Shown piece after piece: positions 52,395 to 52,516 of a stretch of 52,516 nucleotides of DNA. The stretch is from assembly GCA_013215165.1 (NCBI GenBank), contig JABSRG010000018.1, forward strand, positions 1 to 52,516. The letters are read 5' to 3'. Source of the DNA: Opitutales bacterium (GTDB taxonomy: Bacteria > Verrucomicrobiota > Verrucomicrobiia > Opitutales > JABSRG01). Each line of letters starts with the position of its first letter. The stretch's first letter is position 1. The notes below the pieces were generated by a model, which was not told the origin of the DNA, did no database searches, and was given only the letters and a program-made list of their open reading frames with translations. The translations under genes were made by a program, and so were the position numbers.

Positions 52395-52516
52395 GAATAT
52401 AGATTAAGTAATTTTTATTGATAAATCTTTCCATATTTTCACAGCCATCCCATAAGGCCTGATGGCGGAGATCAGGGGTGAGTATTGATCGGCTGTAGCG
52501 GTTGATCGTGTCTATT

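Noticed and set aside
1-52516. Reassigned stop codons as the explanation for the TGA and TAA interruptions
   Set aside because: Other genes in the window end normally at TGA and TAA, with overlapping starts, so the standard code applies; mutation or sequence error is simpler.
1-52516. CRISPR array, tRNA, rRNA, integrase or transposase
   Set aside because: I looked for regularly spaced repeats, cloverleaf-like segments and DDE or recombinase motifs and found none.

Overview
The window is about 50% G+C and gene-dense. It looks like a Gram-negative, respiring, probably marine bacterium of the Verrucomicrobiota (Opitutae-like) or a PVC relative. This is inferred from gene content only: a CcoN-CcoO fused cbb3 oxidase, a PocR-type AraC regulator beside it, a DUF6785/OPT-like/FtsX/PqqD export-type cluster, a YhaM-like nuclease, Mqo, a PhyH-family dioxygenase, and mostly weak Shine-Dalgarno sequences. 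No rRNA, tRNA, CRISPR array, transposase or prophage gene was recognised.

Layout. 0-3.7 kb (minus): a response regulator followed by a propeller-type sensor kinase. The kinase reading frame is interrupted by an in-frame TGA and ends just after the H-box, in a short palindromic repeat. 3.97-7.3 kb (plus): a NupC-type nucleoside transporter, then a porin with a small PstS-like protein and a clear terminator. 7.4-23.6 kb (minus): eleven tightly packed genes. In transcription order they are a DUF6785 membrane protein, a 1706-residue pseudo-M28/FtsX giant, an OPT-like transporter, a short FtsX permease, an ABC ATPase, a PqqD-like protein, a second ATPase, DUF2721, and cysC-cysD-cysN (sulfate activation). 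23.9-31.8 kb (minus): a cbb3 oxidase operon: Cys-rich sensor-like protein, ccoS, ccoN-ccoO, ccoQ, ccoP, ccoG, fixH-like, ccoI. A PocR/AraC regulator diverges from it.

32.9-41.4 kb: a nucleotidyltransferase overlapping a small gene, a TetR/DUF2834 pair with a palindromic operator, DUF2256, a tyrosine phosphatase, a PQQ-type beta-propeller protein, a DUF2314 protein, a TetR/MDR-oxidoreductase divergent pair with candidate operators, and an MFS transporter. 42-52.4 kb: a SleB-like hydrolase, a hypothetical gene coupled to a YhaM-like nuclease, Mqo, an NCS2 permease, a VapBC module, a YycJ-like hydrolase, pyruvate kinase and a phytanoyl-CoA dioxygenase family protein.

Working together. The oxidase cluster supplies subunits, assembly factors and copper loading for low-oxygen respiration, and Mqo can feed the quinone pool. 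The 10.8-23.6 kb cluster has the parts of a multi-component envelope machine (two LolD/MacB-type ATPases, two FtsX-type permeases, an OPT-like carrier, an RRE-like PqqD protein). I know of no described system of this composition, and it is the best candidate here for something new. Two families of short palindromic repeats appear to form the 3' ends of several genes.
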